Shown: positions 42,769 through 52,164 of the stretch, in pieces
How the letters are laid out: each line of letters opens with the position of its first letter
Position numbering within the stretch: position 1 is the stretch's first letter
Source: Microcoleus sp. FACHB-61
Lineage (GTDB): Bacteria > Cyanobacteriota > Cyanobacteriia > Cyanobacteriales > Microcoleaceae
Reading direction: 5' to 3'
DNA: 52,164 bases
Assembly: GCA_014695295.1 (NCBI GenBank)
Contig: JACJNY010000072.1
Location: 1-52,164 of the forward strand
Position numbers and translations under genes: made by a program
The notes under the pieces: generated by a model
Database searches by the model: none
Told to the model about the DNA's origin: nothing
Seen by the model: only the letters and a program-made list of their open reading frames with translations

Positions 42769-45700
42769 ATGGCTAGCATAACAAATCTTTTTCTAGGATA
42801 TCACATTAACGAGCAAATATACGTAGGTAATCGCACTCTAGTTTATCGCGGTCTTCGCACTTCAAATGGGGAGCCTGTCGTGATCAAACTACTGCGAAAT
42901 GACTTTCCCAAGTTCAACGAACTGGTTCACTTCCGCAACCAGTACGTGATTGCTAAAAACTTAGAGATCCCCGGCAGTGTTAAGGCATACAGCCTGGAAA
43001 ACTACCATAACCACTATGCTCTGGTGATGGAAGACTTTGGGGGAATTTCCTTAAGTAGCTACCTCGCTCGTCTAGCAGAAGCTAGCAAGGAGCCCCTAGA
43101 AGGCTTGCCCGTTAATGAGTTTCTTCCCATTGCGATTCAAATTGCCAACTCGCTCGACGGACTTTATCGCCACCACGTCATCCATAAAGACCTCAAACCC
43201 GCCAACATTCTCATTAACCCCACCAGCAAAGAAGTGAAGCTGATTGACTTCAGCATCGCTTCCCTGCTACCGCGCGAAACCCAAGAAATTCACAATCCCA
43301 ACATCCTCGAAGGCACCTTACCTTACATATCTCCCGAACAAACTGGGCGAATGAACCGAGGTATTGACTACCGCACAGATTTCTACTCTCTGGGAGTCAC
43401 ATTCTACGAACTGCTCGCGAGACAGTTGCCTTTCCAAACCAACGATCCGATAGAGTTAGTACACTGCCACCTTGCCCAGCAGCCTATCCCAGTCCATCAC
43501 CTCAACAAAAGCGTTCCATTGGTGCTGTCTGAAATTGTTAGCAAACTGATGGCAAAGAATGCTGAAGATCGCTATCAAAGCGCCCTAGGACTCAAGTACG
43601 ACTTAGAAACTTGTTTATTCCAGTGGCAAGAGACAGGGGCGCTCACTAACTTTAAAATAGGGGAGCGAGATTTGTGCGATCGCTTCTCTATCCCGGAAAA
43701 ATTGTACGGTCGGGAAAGCGAAGTATTCTCCCTGCTAGCGGCGTTTGACCGCGTGAGTGCAGGTAGCGCCGAAATGATGCTTGTTGCAGGTTTCTCCGGC
43801 ATTGGTAAAACCGCTGTTGTCAACGAAGTTCACAAACCCATTGTCCGGCAGCGCGGCTACTTTATTAAAGGCAAATTTGACCAATTCCAACGCAACCTTC
43901 CCTTTTCAGCATTTGTCCAAGCTTTTCGCGATTTAATGGGACAAATGCTATCGGAAACAGATGCTAAAGTTGAACAATGCAAGTTGGAAATTTTGGCAGC
44001 TTTGGGCGATAGCGCTGGGGCGATCATTGAAGTCATTCCCGAACTAGAACGTATTATCGGACAGCAACCGCCAGTCCCAGAACTTTCGGGCAGCGCCGCT
44101 CAAAATCGATTTAATTTATTGTTTGATAAATTTATTCAAGTGTTTGCAAGAAAAGAACATCCTTTAGTGATTTTCTTAGACGATTTGCAATGGGCAGACT
44201 CAGCATCGTTAAAATTAATTCAACTGCTGATAAGTGCGACTGATAACTGCTATCTCTTATTAATAGGAGCTTATCGGGATAACGAAGTTTTTCCAGCACA
44301 TCCATTGATGCTAACGTTAGCAGAGATTCAAAAAACTCAAGCAAAGGTGAACACTATTACCTTAGCGCCGCTCGATTGCGCGGGCGTAAATTGTTTAGTT
44401 GCCGATACTCTAGCTTGTTCTAAACCGTTAGCGGAACCCTTGACAGAATTGGTTTATCAAAAAACTAAAGGTAATCCATTTTTTGGAACTCAATTCCTCA
44501 AGTCTTTACACGAAGATGGATCGATCGCATTTAACTTAGATACCCGCTATTGGCAGTGCGATATTGCACGAGTGCGATCGCTAGCCATCACCGATGATGT
44601 GGTTGAATTTGTGGCGATTCAGTTGCAAAAGTTGCCAACTCAAACCCAAGAAGTTTTGAAGCTTGCAGCCTGTATTGGCAATCAGTTCGATTTGGCGACC
44701 CTGGCAATTGTCAGTGAAAAAGTTGCCGTAGAAACCGCATCCGCTTTATGGAGGGCATTACAAGACGGGCTAATTTTACCCATTAGCGAAGTTTATAAGT
44801 TTTATCAAGCAGAGGGGAATACCGAATCGGTAATGGGTAAAGGCAAGCAATCTGAGCAATTACCAATTACCCATGACCAATTGCCCAAATATAAGTTTTT
44901 ACACGATCGCGTCCAACAAGCAGCCTATTCCCTCATTCCTGAAGACCAAAAGCGATCGACTCACTTAAAAATCGGTCAACTGTTATTAAACAATACACCC
45001 GAAGTCGATCGAGAAGAAAGAATTTTTGATATTGTCAACCACTTAAATGTGGGAGTTGAGTTAATTACTCAGGAGGCAGAACGGGAGACATTAGCACGCT
45101 TGAATCTGGTTGCTGGAAAGAAAGCCAAAGCTGCTACCGCTTATGCTGCTGCAGTTGAATATTTCAAAGTTGGCAGAGAATTACTGACAGTAAATAGTTG
45201 GGAGAATCAATACGAACTAACATTAGCGCTGCATACCGAAGCAGCAGAGGCGGCATATCTAAGCGGTGACTTTGACCGGATGGAAAAATTAGCATCTGTC
45301 GTGGAAAACAGCGCCAAAACGCTACTGGACAAAGTAAAAGTGTACGAAGTCCAAATTCAAGCTTATATAGCTCAGAACAACATACTAGAAGCAGTTAATA
45401 CGGCGCTACACGTCTTAAAGCTGTTGGGAGTAGTATTTCCTTCTAAAGTGAACCCGTCAGATATTGGGCAGGCACTAGGGGAAACTGCATCAATTTTGAA
45501 CGGGAAGCGAATTGAGGATTTAATTGACTTGCCTCAAATGAGCGATCCCTATAAACTAGCAGCCATAAGGCTTTTATCAATTATCTTTGCTCCTGCATAT
45601 ATAGCAGCCCCAGAACTGGTGCCCTTGACGGTGTGCAAACAAGTAGATTTATCCGTTCAATATGGTAATGCTTCCGTGTCTCCCTTCGCTTATGCCAATT

Positions 45701-48240
45701 ATGGTCTTCTGCTTTGCGGAGTGGTGGGAGATATTGATTCAGGTTATCAGTTCGGTCAATTGGCTTTAACTCTAGTGTCAAAGTTAAATGCTCAAGAAAT
45801 TAAAGCCAAGACACTCCTCATAGTAAATATATTTATCCGACCTTGGAAAGATCATCTGAGAGAAACCTTAGAACCTTTAGTGTCAGTTTACTCTAGCGGA
45901 CTGGAGACAGGTGATTTAGAGTTTGCTGCCTATGGTCTACTAATGTACTCGTGTTTCAGTTACTTTAGCGGCAAAGAACTGACTGTCCTTGAAAGAGAGA
46001 TGGCAACTTACAGAGAAGCTGTTCATAAAATCAAGCAAAAAACATCGCTTCATTATATAGAAACCTATTGGCAGGCTACATTAAATCTGCTCGGAAAAAG
46101 TGAAAGTTCCTGCATTCTCAAGGGTGAAGCCTGCGATGAGCAGATTACGTTACCATTGCACCAGCAAGCAAACGACAGGTTGGGTATTGCCTACATATAT
46201 TGGAACAAACTTTTACTTTGTTATTGGTTTGAAAATTACTCAGAAGCGATGGAAAATATTGCTTTAGCAGAGAAGTATTTAGACGCAGTGATAGGATTAC
46301 CTCCTGTTCCTATCTTCTATTTCTACGATTCTCTAGTGAGGTTGGCGGTGTATTCGGATACTCCACAGTCAGAGCAACAGGGCATTCTTGACCGAGTACA
46401 AGCTAATCAAGAAAAAATGCAAAAATGGGCGCATCATGCCCCCATGAATCATCTGCACAAATTCTATCTAGTGGAGGCAGAACGGTATCGAGTTTTAAAC
46501 CAAAAAATAGAAGCAATCGAGATGTACGACAAAGCGATCAATGTTGCTAAAGAAAACGAGTACATCAACGAAGAAGCACTTGCTCACGAACTCGCCGCCA
46601 AATTCTATTTGGAATGGGGTAAAGAAAAACTGGCACGACCCTATTTAATTGATGCTTACTATGCTTACGCTCGTTGGGGAGCAAAAGCAAAGATTGACCA
46701 TCTAGAACAGGGCTATCCCCAATTACTTGCTCAGATCCTGCAACAGGAGCGAACTTGCCAGAATCCGAGCGAAACAACTCACACCTCCAGCAGTGAATCC
46801 TCCCTATCTAACACGAGTAGAACAATTATCGGTAGCACAAGCAGTTGGGGGTTAGTAGATTTGCCGACAGTTATCAAAGCTTCTCAAACTCTATCTAGCG
46901 AAATTAAACTCGATCAATTGCTGACTACCCTCATGCAAGTGGTGGTGAAGAATGCCGGAGCACAAACCGGAGCATTAATTTTGAATGAAGAGGGCAACTG
47001 GAGCATAAATGTTCACTGCACAAACCGTCAAGACTGCCTTCTGCAATCAATGCCCGTTGAGGAGAGCGAAGTAATTCCTCTAACCATAATCAACTACGTC
47101 AAACGTACAAAAGAAACCCTGATTTTTGATGATGCTAGCAATCAACCAAGATTTGCATCTGACCCCTACATTATCCAACAGCAACCTCAGAGCCTGCTTT
47201 GCACTCCGATCATCGAGCGAGGGAAAATGATCGGGATTTTGTATTTGGAAAATAATTTAGCAACAGGGGTATTCACGGGCGATCGCGTCGCCATCCTCAA
47301 CATCCTGTGCTCGCAAGCAGCAATTTCCTTACAGAACGCCCGACTGTATCAGCAATCCCAGGAGTATGCCCAAAAACTAGAGCTTTATCTCAACGATCTC
47401 AAACAGATGCAACTGCAACTGGTACAGAATGAGAAGATGTCTGCTCTCGGAAATTTAGTCGCAGGGGTAGCCCACGAAATTAACAATCCCGTAGGCTTTA
47501 TCGCCGGCAACTTGCAACCGGCTCAAGAATACTTACAAGATTTGTTCGAGCTAATCGATGTATATCAAGATAGTTTTCCCAAGCCAGGAGCTAAAGTTGA
47601 AGAAAAAATCGAAGCCATAGACTTGGAGTATTTGCGAGAAGATTTGCCCAAATTGATTGGCTCGATGCAGGAGGGAGTCGATCGCATTCGCAATATCAGT
47701 ACAAGTTTGAGAACGTTTTCGAGGGCAGATAGCGATCGACCAGTTGCTTTCAATATTCATGATGGACTCGAAAGCACTCTGCTGATTCTCAAGCACCGTT
47801 TAAAAGCAAGCGAGTTCCGCCCTGCCATTGAAGTTGTGAAAGAGTATGGTAAGTTGCCCCTAGTGAAATGCTTTCCCGGACAGTTAAACCAGGTATTTAT
47901 GAATGTACTGGCTAATGCCATTGACGCTCTGGAGGAGTCAAATAAGGGGCTCGGTTTTAGTGAAATTAAAGCCCTAGCTAATCAAATAACGGTTCAAACT
48001 GTTCTGAGCGAAGACCAAAATCAGGTTTTGATTCGGATTAAGGATAATGGAGTGGGGATGTCTAACGAAGTCAAGGAAAACATCTTTAACCACTTATTCA
48101 CAACCAAGTCCGTGGGTCAAGGAACCGGATTAGGATTGTCGATCGCCCACCAAATTGTTGTGGAAAAACATGGAGGTACGTTAACAGTGAATTCCTCCCT
48201 TGGACAGGGTTCGGAGTTTGTTATTTGTATTCCGGGGTGA
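42769..48240 (+). CDS. Ser/Thr kinase - AAA ATPase - GAF - histidine kinase fusion (HstK type)
   Basis: An 1823-residue signalling protein. A Ser/Thr kinase domain (about 10-275) has VIHKDLKPANIL and LIDFSIA, with DFS replacing DFG. An AAA-type ATPase follows, with Walker A GFSGIGKTA (about 340) and Walker B VIFLDDLQWAD, then a long TPR-like helical region (about 730-1330). GAF (about 1380-1530), then a histidine kinase with the H-box AGVAHEINNP (His about 1567), N-box NVLANAIDAL, G1 DNGVGM and G2 GTGLGLS. No receiver domain and no membrane segment, so it is cytosolic with a separate response regulator. Family members in filamentous cyanobacteria act in nitrogen and stress signalling. Monocistronic. 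Confidence 0.94.
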   Translation: MASITNLFLGYHINEQIYVGNRTLVYRGLRTSNGEPVVIKLLRNDFPKFNELVHFRNQYVIAKNLEIPGSVKAYSLENYHNHYALVMEDFGGISLSSYLARLAEASKEPLEGLPVNEFLPIAIQIANSLDGLYRHHVIHKDLKPANILINPTSKEVKLIDFSIASLLPRETQEIHNPNILEGTLPYISPEQTGRMNRGIDYRTDFYSLGVTFYELLARQLPFQTNDPIELVHCHLAQQPIPVHHLNKSVPLVLSEIVSKLMAKNAEDRYQSALGLKYDLETCLFQWQETGALTNFKIGERDLCDRFSIPEKLYGRESEVFSLLAAFDRVSAGSAEMMLVAGFSGIGKTAVVNEVHKPIVRQRGYFIKGKFDQFQRNLPFSAFVQAFRDLMGQMLSETDAKVEQCKLEILAALGDSAGAIIEVIPELERIIGQQPPVPELSGSAAQNRFNLLFDKFIQVFARKEHPLVIFLDDLQWADSASLKLIQLLISATDNCYLLLIGAYRDNEVFPAHPLMLTLAEIQKTQAKVNTITLAPLDCAGVNCLVADTLACSKPLAEPLTELVYQKTKGNPFFGTQFLKSLHEDGSIAFNLDTRYWQCDIARVRSLAITDDVVEFVAIQLQKLPTQTQEVLKLAACIGNQFDLATLAIVSEKVAVETASALWRALQDGLILPISEVYKFYQAEGNTESVMGKGKQSEQLPITHDQLPKYKFLHDRVQQAAYSLIPEDQKRSTHLKIGQLLLNNTPEVDREERIFDIVNHLNVGVELITQEAERETLARLNLVAGKKAKAATAYAAAVEYFKVGRELLTVNSWENQYELTLALHTEAAEAAYLSGDFDRMEKLASVVENSAKTLLDKVKVYEVQIQAYIAQNNILEAVNTALHVLKLLGVVFPSKVNPSDIGQALGETASILNGKRIEDLIDLPQMSDPYKLAAIRLLSIIFAPAYIAAPELVPLTVCKQVDLSVQYGNASVSPFAYANYGLLLCGVVGDIDSGYQFGQLALTLVSKLNAQEIKAKTLLIVNIFIRPWKDHLRETLEPLVSVYSSGLETGDLEFAAYGLLMYSCFSYFSGKELTVLEREMATYREAVHKIKQKTSLHYIETYWQATLNLLGKSESSCILKGEACDEQITLPLHQQANDRLGIAYIYWNKLLLCYWFENYSEAMENIALAEKYLDAVIGLPPVPIFYFYDSLVRLAVYSDTPQSEQQGILDRVQANQEKMQKWAHHAPMNHLHKFYLVEAERYRVLNQKIEAIEMYDKAINVAKENEYINEEALAHELAAKFYLEWGKEKLARPYLIDAYYAYARWGAKAKIDHLEQGYPQLLAQILQQERTCQNPSETTHTSSSESSLSNTSRTIIGSTSSWGLVDLPTVIKASQTLSSEIKLDQLLTTLMQVVVKNAGAQTGALILNEEGNWSINVHCTNRQDCLLQSMPVEESEVIPLTIINYVKRTKETLIFDDASNQPRFASDPYIIQQQPQSLLCTPIIERGKMIGILYLENNLATGVFTGDRVAILNILCSQAAISLQNARLYQQSQEYAQKLELYLNDLKQMQLQLVQNEKMSALGNLVAGVAHEINNPVGFIAGNLQPAQEYLQDLFELIDVYQDSFPKPGAKVEEKIEAIDLEYLREDLPKLIGSMQEGVDRIRNISTSLRTFSRADSDRPVAFNIHDGLESTLLILKHRLKASEFRPAIEVVKEYGKLPLVKCFPGQLNQVFMNVLANAIDALEESNKGLGFSEIKALANQITVQTVLSEDQNQVLIRIKDNGVGMSNEVKENIFNHLFTTKSVGQGTGLGLSIAHQIVVEKHGGTLTVNSSLGQGSEFVICIPG

Positions 48241-48418
48241 GCAGTTCGTAGTAGGTCTTTAGCGCAATTAGCGCCATCGGCTAACCTAGACTGAATCGAG
48301 AGCTTCATGCCGATCGTAGTCATCGTCAAAAATATCGGGTTTAGTAGGAAGAAACATACGGATATTCCGGGTTTCTAGAGACCCATGCGTTTAGAAGTGA
48401 AATTGTGAGTTGTAAGCT

Positions 48419-50551
48419 GTGAAATGTAATTTGTCCTATTGGCGTCCAATATTGTCTGTTTCGATTTTACCCGTACTGGCGATCGCCCCCTCTTTGCTCT
48501 GGAATCAACCCGGAAGAACACAAGAGGGCGAGAGGGCTGGGCTGATTCATGCTTCGAGATCCCGCCAGGGAATTCATTCCCTGGCTGATAGCGAAAGTCG
48601 GTTAAAACCGACTGAAATATTGACCGATAGTTTTCTTGAGAGAACTTCAGCTATGAGACAGGGAATTCATTCCCTGTCGGACTATAGGTTTTTGGCTCAA
48701 TCTGTACCGCCCTCTTCGAGAATTAGACAAGGCCGCCAAGTATCTCTAAACGGCCGCATTCTCCCCCTAACTTGGACTCAGCAGCCGGCAAACAGCACTT
48801 CTGCGGATTTCCGAACTTGGATTGCTGACGTTGGATTGATGCAAAGTGCGGGAGTGGATTTGCTTAGCAGCGCCGACAGTGCTAAACAACCCGTGCAGTG
48901 GTTTTCAGTATCTTTAACCGGCGCTCAAAGCTTAGCAGCGCGGGCAACAGGCCCGTATCGTTACTTAGATGTTACCGATTTTGCTAGACTTGCGGGCTGG
49001 GAGATATCTGCTGATGGGAATATTCTAAAAATTACTTCTCAAACTGCAAGTGTTACCGGAATTCGGCAAGCAGAAATAGAATCGGGCGATCGCATTGTTG
49101 TAGATCTCGATCGCCCCGCCCCTTGGCAAGTCAACTTTGTCAATACGCCGAGCCCGTCGCCGACACCCACACCCAACCCCCCGGACGACCCCACAAAGCC
49201 CGCTATCCCACTGCAAAACCTCCGCGCAGCGCCAAACCTCGAAACACCTGACGACCCGACCAAACCCGCCCTCCCGCTGCCAATAACGCCCGCAGCGCCG
49301 ATCGCAGGTCAAGAATGGTTGATCGCGATCGATGCCAAAGTCGCACCCGCCATAATTCAGCAGACTTTCTCAACCAGCCAACAATTGCTATCACTAAAAG
49401 TCGAACCTGACGGCGTTCAAACCCGAGTCAAAGTGAAGATTCCTTTAGGTTGGCGGCCGCAAGTTTTCAGCCTGGGAAATCCCAATCGATTAGTAATCGA
49501 CATTCGGCCAGATTCGTTAGTAGAAAAAAACATTGTTTGGGCGCAGGGTGTGCAGTGGCGGCAGCAGTATCAAAATTTAGGAACTGCTCGTTTTCCGGTA
49601 GTTTGGTTAGAAGTTAATCCCCGTCAAGCTGGTGTAAAAATTAGACCAATTCTCAGCAATCCGCCTGCCGATCAAGGCACTGCACCTTTATTGCAAACAG
49701 CAGAAATTTCGGGAGCGGCTGCGTCGATTAATGCAGGTTTTTTCAATCGAATTAATCGCTTAGCTTTAGGGGCAATTCGGCGTGACAATAAATGGCTTTC
49801 CGGGCCGATATTGAACCGGGGGGCGATCGCCTGGAACGATCGGGGAGAATTTGCGATCGATCGTTTGACTTTGCAAGAAACTGTGATAACTCCGGCCAAT
49901 CAACTTTTGCCTGTTTCTCATCTCAATAGTGCCTACGTGCAATCGGGAATCGGTCGCTACAATCCTGATTGGGGAACAACTTATACTCCGTTGTCTGGCA
50001 ATGAAATAGTTGTGACAGTTGCGGACGATCGAGTTGTCAGCCAATCCCCCGGAGGTGCGGCGGGAACCACAACTTTTTCCATTCCAGCTAAGGGTTATAT
50101 TTTGGTTTTGCGTTCCGATTTTTTCCCTGCATCTGAACTCTCCGTCGGCACTTTATTGCGTTTGGAAACTAACACTTTTCCGGCTGATTTCAACCGTTTT
50201 CCGTACATTCTCGGCGGCGGGCCGGTGTTGGTACAAAACAGCCGAGTTGTGCTGGATGCTAAGGCGGAAGGGTTTAGCGATGCGTATGTTAGACAGACAG
50301 CAATTAGAAGTGCGATCGGGCGAAATGCTGCGGGGAATTTGCTGATTGTAGCGGTGCACAATCGCGCGGGCGGGGCGGGGCCAAATTTCGCAGAACTGGC
50401 GCAGATATTGCAGCAAATGGGTGCTGTGGAGGCTTTAAATTTGGATGGGGGAAGTTCGACGAGTTTGTATTTGGGAGGTAGTTTGCTCGATCGACCTCCG
50501 TCAACTGCTGCGAGAGTTCATAATGCGATCGGTATTTTCATTCAACCATAA
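48419..50551 (+). CDS. Phosphodiester glycosidase-domain exported protein
   Basis: A 710-residue protein starting at GTG 48419, with a hydrophobic signal segment (about 8-28). The C-terminal half (about 440-708) matches the NAGPA/phosphodiester-glycosidase fold (DUF2233): ASINAGFFN, GAIRRDNKW, FPYILGGGPVLVQ, IGRNAAGNLLIVAVHNR and ALNLDGGSSTSLYLGG. A beta-rich AMIN-like middle and a Pro/Thr linker (about 240-300) precede it. Such proteins act in the cell envelope on exopolysaccharide or teichoic-type phosphodiester sugars. Residues 49-86 are encoded by palindromic repeat DNA and probably form a disordered spacer. Confidence 0.88.
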   Translation: MKCNLSYWRPILSVSILPVLAIAPSLLWNQPGRTQEGERAGLIHASRSRQGIHSLADSESRLKPTEILTDSFLERTSAMRQGIHSLSDYRFLAQSVPPSSRIRQGRQVSLNGRILPLTWTQQPANSTSADFRTWIADVGLMQSAGVDLLSSADSAKQPVQWFSVSLTGAQSLAARATGPYRYLDVTDFARLAGWEISADGNILKITSQTASVTGIRQAEIESGDRIVVDLDRPAPWQVNFVNTPSPSPTPTPNPPDDPTKPAIPLQNLRAAPNLETPDDPTKPALPLPITPAAPIAGQEWLIAIDAKVAPAIIQQTFSTSQQLLSLKVEPDGVQTRVKVKIPLGWRPQVFSLGNPNRLVIDIRPDSLVEKNIVWAQGVQWRQQYQNLGTARFPVVWLEVNPRQAGVKIRPILSNPPADQGTAPLLQTAEISGAAASINAGFFNRINRLALGAIRRDNKWLSGPILNRGAIAWNDRGEFAIDRLTLQETVITPANQLLPVSHLNSAYVQSGIGRYNPDWGTTYTPLSGNEIVVTVADDRVVSQSPGGAAGTTTFSIPAKGYILVLRSDFFPASELSVGTLLRLETNTFPADFNRFPYILGGGPVLVQNSRVVLDAKAEGFSDAYVRQTAIRSAIGRNAAGNLLIVAVHNRAGGAGPNFAELAQILQQMGAVEALNLDGGSSTSLYLGGSLLDRPPSTAARVHNAIGIFIQP
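48565..48676. repeat. Palindromic repeats inside the phosphodiester-glycosidase coding sequence
   Basis: Three short palindromes lie in frame: CCAGGGAATTCATTCCCTGG (48565-48584), AGTCGGTTAAAACCGACT (48596-48613) and CAGGGAATTCATTCCCTG (48659-48676). The first and third are copies of the same repeat and give the repeated peptide RQGIHSL. This looks like a dispersed palindromic element that entered the gene. Confidence 0.85.
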
Positions 50552-50566
50552 ATCGTCACCTTAAAT

Positions 50567-50632
50567 TGTAGGGTGCGTCAGCATGGGTTATCTGCTCAAA
50601 AATTGAGAATCTCCGCACTGACGCACCTTACA
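50567..50632. repeat. Inverted repeat TGTAGGGTGCGTCA
   Basis: TGTAGGGTGCGTCA (50567-50580) faces TGACGCACCTTACA (50619-50632), 13 of 14 bases paired, spacer 38 nt. A dispersed cyanobacterial palindrome, possibly also the terminator of the preceding gene. Confidence 0.7.
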
Positions 50633-50763
50633 AACTCTTGTCCTCCCCTTATTAAGGGGGGCTAGGGGCGATCGAAAAGACTGTACAAGGAAGAAAAAAC
50701 TCAACGAAATTCCCCCATCTCAGCTATAATCAAAACCATCCTCTCCATCCTCACATACCCCCC

Positions 50764-51294
50764 ATGAGGCACTGGCCCCCTGGACAACAACTACACCAAG
50801 GCAAATACCTAATCGAAGCCATCCTCGGCAGCGGCGGATTCGGTGTCACCTACCGCGCCCAAAACCGCAAAGAAGGCAAATTAGTCGCCATCAAAACTCT
50901 AAATGCCAACGTTCAAGGTAAACCAAACTTTCGCGACTTGCAAACCAAATTTGTCAACGAAGCCTTATCTTTAGCGCGGTGCAGCCATCCCCACGTTGTC
51001 CAAGTTTGCGAAGTGTTTCCCGAAATGGTAGGAAATATCGAATTGTGGTGCATGGTGATGGAATTAATCGACGGAATTGATTTAGCTAGCCATCTCGAAG
51101 ATAACGGCATTTTGTCCGAAGAAAAAGCTTTGCCAATTATTCAACAAGTCGGAAGCGCGCTGAGTTTTGTTCACCAGCAAGGATTTACTCACCTCGATGT
51201 TAAACCCCAAAATACTATGCTCAGAAAGCGGGGTTTTGAAGCCGTTTTGATTGATTTTGGCTTAGCGCGACAGGTGACGGCACCGGGAGCATAA
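50764..51294 (+). pseudogene. Ser/Thr protein kinase truncated by an insertion element
   Basis: The first 176 residues of a Hanks-type kinase: glycine loop GSGGFGVTYRA (22-32), VAIK lysine, HLDVKPQN catalytic loop and IDFGLARQVT (DFG). The frame ends immediately after APGA, at the start of the activation segment, where an ISKra4-type element begins. The APE region, C-lobe and any C-terminal sensor are missing here; the rest may lie beyond the element, outside the window. The truncated product would be inactive. Confidence 0.82.
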
Positions 51295-52164
51295 CACTTA
51301 TGCAATGAGTACAAATACTCAGAAATACCATGCCCCTCATTAGTCCATAATTAAATATGTTTACCACTCTTGAAAAATTATGAATCCCGAGAAACAAAGA
51401 AAGCTGCAAGAATATACCAGAGCAATTGCGGAGATTTTATATACAGAAGCTGAATCTGAACAACAGTTCACGCAAAGGAAGTATAGAAAAAACTATTCAG
51501 ACACAGCAACAGCCGTATGGCAGTCCCGAAATTGCTGCTTTTTTTTTAAGCAATCAACAGGAACTACGGCAGGTAGAACCAGACAACTTACCAGTACATT
51601 AGGAATACTCAAAATCAGTGAGAAACAAGCTAAACTACTCGGAGTTAAGCCCTGCACAAGAATTAGTCCACATTTGGAACAATGTTGTCTGAGATTGAGT
51701 GCCAATATGTCATACGAGCAAACGGCAGTAGATTTAGAATACATCACCGGTGTCCAAACCAATGCCATGTCACAGCAGAGATTAGTCCATCGGCAACAGT
51801 TTCAGTTGCCTCCTGTAACAGCACTAATTGAAGAATTATCGGTAAATGGAGGAAAAGTTAGATTAAGAACTGCACCAGGACTAGAATGCATCTATAAAGA
51901 CTATAAAGCAATCCAGACTAACAGTGGGTTGCTCGCGGGTTATCAAGATAATATTGGGCGGCTATATTGGGTCAACAGTCAACCCATCGCTAAGATTGTT
52001 ACCTGTCTGGGAGATGGACATGATGGAATTTGGAATATTATCGCTTTAGTCGCCCCAAATCGACAACGCCGAGAAATCCTTGACTGGTATCATCTGATTG
52101 AAAATCTGAATAAGGTTGGCGGTTCACAACGAAGAATCAATGAAGCCCAAGCTTATTTATGGAT
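51295..52164 (+). mobile_element. ISKra4-type element, cut by the window end
   Basis: Starts at the kinase break near 51292-51295 with AT-rich terminal sequence (TAACACTTATGC...). The transposase follows from 51380. The right end is outside the window, so terminal repeats and target duplication cannot be verified. Confidence 0.7.
51380..52164 (+). pseudogene. ISKra4-family transposase, 5' part, with compensating frameshifts
   Basis: ATG 51380 opens a frame that runs to the window end (261 codons). Family blocks: MNPEKQRKLQEYTRAIAEIL, ISPHLEQCCLRLSANMSYEQ, SVNGGKVRLRTAPG, CLGDGHDGIWNII, DWYHLIENLNKVGGSQRRI. Between about 51469 and 51547 the conserved reading lies in the +1 frame instead (SRKGSIEKTIQTQQQPYGSP, then EIAAFF), and the frame returns at a run of nine T's. 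So two slips cancel out, and residues about 30-54 are garbled in the open frame. Either decayed or affected by sequencing error. Confidence 0.8.

Overview
The window reads as chromosomal DNA of a filamentous, non-heterocystous type cyanobacterium (Oscillatoriales/Microcoleus-like, by inference). Support: very frequent HIP1 octamers (GCGATCGC), a high-light-inducible protein, a ferredoxin-type glutamate synthase, class III PHA synthase genes, a kinase/ATPase/histidine-kinase fusion of the HstK type, and heptanucleotide tandem repeats. No phage structural genes, integrase or CRISPR array were seen.

Layout. 1-112 is the 3' end (domains V-VI) of a group II intron. 330-5959 is a polyhydroxyalkanoate (PHA) supply block: phaA, phaB, an alpha/beta hydrolase, a hemerythrin-like protein and a small four-helix membrane protein on the minus strand, with a phasin-like gene divergent on plus. 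6.5-16.3 kb is a mixed stress/metabolism region: CxxC membrane protein of the VKOR type, disordered small proteins (one interrupted by an in-frame TAG), a second hemerythrin-like protein, membrane-anchored SDR, aldo/keto reductase, PD-(D/E)XK-like protein, haloacid-dehalogenase-like protein, exported esterase, Hlip and DUF4383 protein. 16.5-20.6 kb holds a class C beta-lactamase, an IS1-type InsB remnant, an intact ISAzo13-type insertion sequence, and a HAD phosphatase with a small partner gene. 21.4-24.7 kb is a tandem pair of near-identical MFS transporters. 24.8-27.0 kb is a KAP-family P-loop NTPase. 27.3-29.5 kb is the PHA synthase operon phaE - small membrane protein - phaC. 30-32.6 kb has two paralogous C-terminally anchored SDRs around a gene remnant. 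33-34.4 kb is repeat-rich with an IS1 InsA remnant and tRNA-Ala(GGC). 34.8-39.6 kb is Fd-GOGAT. 40-42.5 kb has an intact TnpB and a decayed TnpB tail. 42.8-48.2 kb is the 1823-residue kinase fusion. 48.4-50.6 kb is a phosphodiester-glycosidase protein. The window ends in a Ser/Thr kinase cut off by an ISKra4-type element.

How it fits together: PhaA and PhaB would make (R)-3-hydroxybutyryl-CoA, PhaC/PhaE polymerise it and the phasin coats the granule. The two PHA clusters lie about 22 kb apart, and each carries one copy of the same uncharacterised small membrane protein. In one cluster that gene sits inside the phaE-phaC operon with only 10 and 28 nt of spacing. This is the best candidate here for an undescribed component. 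The window is also rich in paralogue pairs (small membrane protein, hemerythrin-like, MFS, SDR). Repeats have entered coding sequence in two places: heptamer repeats in gltS, and palindromes in the phosphodiester-glycosidase gene.
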